The translations under genes were made by a program, and so were the position numbers. Under the pieces are notes generated by a model. It saw only the letters and a program-made list of their open reading frames with translations. It ran no database searches and was not told the DNA's origin. From positions 1 through 64,000 of the forward strand of contig FONU01000003.1 of NCBI GenBank assembly GCA_900112995.1: a stretch of 64,000 nt of DNA. The letters run 5' to 3'. Below, one piece after another: positions 60,890 through 64,000 of the stretch. Numbering within the stretch: position 1 is the first letter of the stretch; each line of letters begins with the position of its first letter. This DNA comes from [Lactobacillus] rogosae. Lineage in GTDB: Bacteria; Bacillota; Clostridia; Lachnospirales; Lachnospiraceae.

Positions 60890-61654
60890 ATGAGCAGTAC
60901 AAGTTTACTTGAAATGAAACATGTAAAAAAGACATTTGGAAGTCTAGAAGTGTTAAAGGATATATCAATAGAAGTTAATGAGGGAGAGGTTGTTGCAATA
61001 ATCGGACCATCAGGTTCTGGTAAATCAACATTTTTAAGATGTGCAACTCTCCTAGAGAATATGGATGAGGGAACATTGTCATATTGTGGTGAGAGTGCAA
61101 CGCTTAATGAGTCAGGTGCAGCACAGTACGTAGACAAGAAGAAGTTACACAGCATAAGAAATAATTTTGGACTTGTATTCCAGAATTTCAACCTTTTCCC
61201 ACATTTTTCAGTGCTTAAAAATGTAATTGATGCACCAATTAATGTGCAGAAACGTGATAAAGCTGAGGTGACTGCCGAGGCACGCGAGCTTTTAAAGAAG
61301 GTTGGACTTGAGAATAAAGAAGACAGCTACCCAGGCCAGTTATCAGGCGGACAACAGCAGAGAGTTGCTATTGCGAGGGCACTTGCTATGAATCCAAAGA
61401 TGCTGTTCTTTGATGAGCCAACATCTGCACTTGACCCAGAGATAACAGCAGGAATTCTTAAGCTTTTAAGAGAACTTGCCAATGAAAAGATGACAATGGT
61501 TATAGTTACACACGAGATAGATTTTGCCAGAAATGTAGCTGACAGAGTTATATTTATGGATGGTGGCGTAATAGTCGAAGAGGGTAAGCCGCAAGACGTT
61601 ATAGATAACCCTAAGAGTGAAAGAACTAAAGCCTTCCTTCAGAAAATGGCATAA
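60890..61654 (+). CDS. Amino-acid ABC transporter ATP-binding protein
   Basis: A 254-residue GlnQ/HisP-type ATPase with Walker A GPSGSGKST, Q-loop VFQNFNLFPHFSVL, signature LSGGQQQRVAIARAL, Walker B MLFFDEPTSALDPE and H-loop VTHEIDFAR. It powers the fused binding-protein/permease encoded just upstream. A ~15-residue insertion (SATLNESGAAQYVDKK) follows Walker A and is common in ATPases of cystine/polar amino acid importers. GGAGG precedes the ATG. Confidence 0.94.
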   Translation: MSSTSLLEMKHVKKTFGSLEVLKDISIEVNEGEVVAIIGPSGSGKSTFLRCATLLENMDEGTLSYCGESATLNESGAAQYVDKKKLHSIRNNFGLVFQNFNLFPHFSVLKNVIDAPINVQKRDKAEVTAEARELLKKVGLENKEDSYPGQLSGGQQQRVAIARALAMNPKMLFFDEPTSALDPEITAGILKLLRELANEKMTMVIVTHEIDFARNVADRVIFMDGGVIVEEGKPQDVIDNPKSERTKAFLQKMA

Positions 61655-61697
61655 AAGGAATGGTATAAAAAGAATAGCATAATATGGAGATTAAGGT

Positions 61698-62600
61698 ATG
61701 ACATTAAACCAGTTAAAATATGCGATAATTGTTGCAGAGTCAGAGTCTTTTAATGAAGCAGCCAAGAAGCTTTTTATATCACAGCCAAGTCTTTCAACTT
61801 CAATACATTCCTTAGAGGAGGAGATTGGAGTACAGATATTCAGACGTTCACAGAATGGTATTGCAGTAACACCTGATGGCAAGGAATTTATCGGTTATGC
61901 AAGACAGGTTATGGAGCAGTATGAGCTTTTAGATGCAAGATACATCACTAAATCAGAAGTCAAGAAAAGATTCAGTGTGTCAATGCAGCATTATTCTTTT
62001 GCGGTTAATGCTTTTGTGCATATGGTTAAGCAGTATGGTATGGACGAATATGAGTTTGCTGTACACGAAACCAAGACACACGAGGTTATAGAAGATGTGA
62101 AGAATGGCAAAAGTGAAATTGGCATACTGTACATTAACAGCTTTAATAAAAATGTGCTTGAGAAAATCTTCAATGATAATTATCTTGAGTTCCATAAGCT
62201 GTTAGAATGTGAAATATATGTATATATGTACAAGGGACACCCGCTTGCTGGTAAAAAGCTTATTAAGCTTGAGGAGTTAAAAGATTATCCGTGTCTTTCA
62301 TTTGACCAGGGGGATTATAATTCATTTTATTATGCAGAAGAAGTATTAAGCACATATGAATATAAGCAGCTTATTAAGGCTAATGACAGGGCAACTATGC
62401 TTAATCTTATGGTTGGACTTAATGGATATACGCTGTGTTCAGGAATTATATGTGAGGAGCTTAATGGTGATGAATATTGTGCAGTAAAGCTTGATGCTAA
62501 GGAAGTTATGGATATTGGTTATATTTCAAGAAAAGGAATTGCGTTAAGTACGATAGGGCAGCAGTATCTTGAAGAAATATCCAAGTATAAAGCGTTGTAA
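61698..62600 (+). CDS. LysR-family regulator, probably of the amino-acid importer
   Basis: A 300-residue LysR regulator. The winged helix holds SFNEAAKKLFISQPSLSTSI, followed by EEEIGVQIFRRSQNGIAVTP. The effector domain has the usual two-lobe pattern, with KGHPLAGKKLIKLEEL. It starts 43 bases after the importer ATPase on the same strand, so it may control the importer operon. With cysK nearby, a sulfur-amino-acid role (compare YtlI) is possible but only inferred from position. GGAG precedes the ATG. Confidence 0.88.
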   Translation: MTLNQLKYAIIVAESESFNEAAKKLFISQPSLSTSIHSLEEEIGVQIFRRSQNGIAVTPDGKEFIGYARQVMEQYELLDARYITKSEVKKRFSVSMQHYSFAVNAFVHMVKQYGMDEYEFAVHETKTHEVIEDVKNGKSEIGILYINSFNKNVLEKIFNDNYLEFHKLLECEIYVYMYKGHPLAGKKLIKLEELKDYPCLSFDQGDYNSFYYAEEVLSTYEYKQLIKANDRATMLNLMVGLNGYTLCSGIICEELNGDEYCAVKLDAKEVMDIGYISRKGIALSTIGQQYLEEISKYKAL

Positions 62601-62737
62601 ATATAGGGCTTCGTGAATGTAAGAACTGGTAATTATAAAGTTTATATAAGCTTTGTAATAGTTTGATTGACAGATGATATGTATATTTTATATAATAAAA
62701 TATAAGAACGTATGGTTGGAAAGTGAGCGGGTTTTAT

Positions 62738-63478
62738 ATGAGAAAGATGAGTGAAGAACCTGTATGTACAGGTTTTACAGATATACATAATCATATTTTA
62801 TTTGGAGTTGATGATGGTTCGCCGGATATAAAGACAAGTATGGAAATGTTGCGAATGGCATATGAAGATGGTATAAGAGATGTCATATTGACACCACATT
62901 TTCATCCTAAGAGAGGTATGGCACATTACAGCAAGATAGTAGAGCATTATGAGATACTTGCTGACGAGGCGGCTAAGACATTTCCTGATATGGGGGTATA
63001 TCTTGGCAGGGAAGTGTATTTCAGGTCAGAGATATTAGACGATCTGGATAAGCTTGATGAAAAGACAATGTGCGGAACTGACACAATTCTTATAGAGTTC
63101 TCCTCAGGGGTTGAGCAGGACAAGGTAAGAGGAGCTGTACTTGATGTTATAATGGCTGGCTATCACCCAATTGTGGCACATGTTGAAAGATATGTGTGTA
63201 CGGTTAAGGATTGGGACTATATATATGAGTTAAAGAGAATGGGTGCTGACATACAGATTAACGCAGACTCAGTTACCGGCGATAATGGCTGGGCAGTACA
63301 GAGATGTACTAAGGCACTTCTTAAAGACCATATTGTAGATTATATTGCATCTGATGCACACGATTTGAAGTCAAGAACACCTCAGTTATCAAAGTGCTAT
63401 AAGTATGTTGTGAAAAAATATGGCGTGGAATATGCTGACAAGATAATGAAGGCAGATGTAACGAAGAAATTCGGTTGA
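62738..63478 (+). CDS. CpsB/CapC-type protein-tyrosine phosphatase (PHP fold)
   Basis: A 246-residue manganese-dependent phosphatase of the PHP superfamily. DIHNHILFGVDDG (H17, H19), LTPHFHPKRGM, VAHVERY and IASDAHDLKSRTP give the metal ligands and are typical of CpsB/YwqE, which dephosphorylate tyrosine kinases controlling capsule and exopolysaccharide export. No CpsC/CpsD-like kinase lies next to it here. The start is uncertain: ATG 62738 (GCGGG six bases upstream) is preferred to GTG 62723. It stands alone, with a terminator after it. Confidence 0.88.
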   Translation: MRKMSEEPVCTGFTDIHNHILFGVDDGSPDIKTSMEMLRMAYEDGIRDVILTPHFHPKRGMAHYSKIVEHYEILADEAAKTFPDMGVYLGREVYFRSEILDDLDKLDEKTMCGTDTILIEFSSGVEQDKVRGAVLDVIMAGYHPIVAHVERYVCTVKDWDYIYELKRMGADIQINADSVTGDNGWAVQRCTKALLKDHIVDYIASDAHDLKSRTPQLSKCYKYVVKKYGVEYADKIMKADVTKKFG

Positions 63479-63521
63479 TATATATGATATATATTAATAA
63501 GTTATATAAAGATAATAAGAT

Positions 63522-63586
63522 AGAAGTCTGGAATACGGCAATGTTATTAAATTAATGACACTGGCTGTGGTACAGGCTTCTTTTTA
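63522..63586 (+). terminator. Terminator after the CpsB-type gene
   Basis: AGAAGTCTG at 63522-63530 pairs with CAGGCTTCT at 63573-63581 (one G-U) and a T-run follows. The loop is long (42 bases), so the call is moderate. Confidence 0.55.
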
Positions 63587-63659
63587 ATTTAATTATTATG
63601 GATATATGGAAGGATAATACGGGGCATAATAAAAATTATAAGAATTTAAAAATTAGTGG

Positions 63660-63688
63660 TTGACAGATTACTAATCAGAGGATATAAT
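63660..63688 (+). promoter_or_regulatory. Consensus promoter of cysK with a flanking dyad
   Basis: TTGACA at 63660-63665, a 17-base spacer and TATAAT at 63683-63688: a perfect sigma-A promoter. ATTAGT (63652-63657) and ACTAAT (63670-63675) form an inverted repeat around the -35 box, a likely repressor site such as a CymR-type sulfur regulator would use. Confidence 0.85.
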
Positions 63689-63762
63689 GCAATCATAAAA
63701 CACATTAAACATATAGGTTTATAGGAAAACAATAATAAAACATTTTCAGGAGGATTAATAAT

Positions 63763-64000
63763 ATGAGTAATTATGTAGAGAGTGCAGCAGAATTAGTAGG
63801 AAAGACACCATTACTTAAGCTTAATGGATATTCTAAGAAGGCAGGGGTTACAGAGGCTAACATATTTGGTAAGCTTGAATATCTCAACCCAGCAGGTTCT
63901 GTAAAGGACAGAATTGCATTAGCAATGATTAAGGATGCAGAAGATAAGGGATTATTAAAGCCTGGTGCAACAATCATCGAGCCAACAAGTGGTAATACAG
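63763..64000 (+). CDS. cysK: Cysteine synthase (O-acetylserine sulfhydrylase), N-terminal part
   Basis: The first 79 codons of a PLP enzyme that makes cysteine from O-acetylserine and sulfide, cut by the window end. [12 protein letters not shown], the PLP lysine in [15 protein letters not shown], and IIEPTSGNT, the substrate-binding loop, are diagnostic. AGGAGG lies before the ATG. A consensus promoter with a dyad lies 75 bases upstream. Confidence 0.93.
   Translation, partial: MSNYVESAAELVGKTPLLKLNGYSKKAGVTEANIFGKLEYLNPAGSVKDRIALAMIKDAEDKGLLKPGATIIEPTSGNT

Noticed and set aside
1-64000. CRISPR arrays, tRNA or rRNA genes, insertion sequences, prophage or plasmid genes
   Set aside because: Read through on both strands; no regularly spaced repeats, cloverleaf sequences, transposase or integrase motifs were seen.

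Overview
The window is AT-rich DNA with strong AGGAGG-type ribosome binding sites, ATG/GTG/TTG starts and gene families typical of anaerobic Clostridia: AdhE, a PFL-activating enzyme, a complete PTS, a PfoR-like PTS membrane protein and short low-GC intergenic spacers. I infer a gut Lachnospiraceae (Lachnospira/Eubacterium/Roseburia-like). No tRNA, rRNA, CRISPR array, insertion sequence or phage was seen. Most ORFs are clearly chromosomal housekeeping or niche genes.

Region 1 (1-11080, all plus strand) is a surface-polysaccharide sugar-nucleotide cluster. The end of gmd plus rmd gives GDP-D-rhamnose. rfbF-rfbG-rfbH leads to CDP-4-keto-3,6-dideoxyglucose. These are followed by a GtrA-type membrane protein, an HMGL-like aldolase with an unknown C-terminal half, a HAD phosphatase, an acetolactate-synthase-like TPP enzyme, an NAD-dependent reductase and a GtrB-like glycosyltransferase. 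A TPP enzyme beside the CDP-3,6-dideoxyhexose genes recalls the yersiniose A (YerE/YerF) route. The aldolase and phosphatase suggest a branched-chain deoxysugar made with an unusual keto-acid donor; this is the best candidate for an undescribed system.

Region 2 (11287-21614) is metabolic: a two-domain PPK2 polyphosphate phosphotransferase, the frameshifted relic of an exported protein, a class III aminotransferase and an iron alcohol dehydrogenase. Then come a minus-strand GNAT, PfoR-like PTS IIC and LysR set, and a divergent SLC13 carrier with L(+)-tartrate dehydratase TtdA/TtdB.

Region 3 (22072-30525) holds an aromatic-acid-exporter-like protein, a two-component system with its ABC exporter, a prolyl-tRNA editing protein and a RelB/DinJ + MazF/PemK toxin-antitoxin pair with palindromic operators. 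Region 4 (30661-44326) holds an APH-like phosphotransferase, AdhE with a Rex-type operator, a heterodimeric ABC exporter, a MoxR-VWA pair with foreign-looking codon use, MarR and GntR regulators, a DUF5808-like membrane protein and a HEAT-repeat protein. Region 5 (44575-47565) holds an SDR, a second Rex-type site, the PFL-activating enzyme (without pflB) with a pseudoknot-like leader, and LarB.

Region 6 (48184-53996) is a fructose PTS operon that also carries the general PTS proteins: fruK, fruA (IIABC), HPr, Enzyme I and a DeoR regulator. This HPr has lysine at position 46. Region 7 (54057-64000) holds a DtxR/MntR regulator, adenosine deaminase overlapping a divergent RelA/SpoT-domain protein and followed by a cytosolic hybrid kinase, a fused amino-acid ABC importer with its ATPase and a LysR regulator, a CpsB-type phosphatase and the start of cysteine synthase. 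Several genes share a leader design in which the 3' strand of a stem lies directly upstream of the Shine-Dalgarno.
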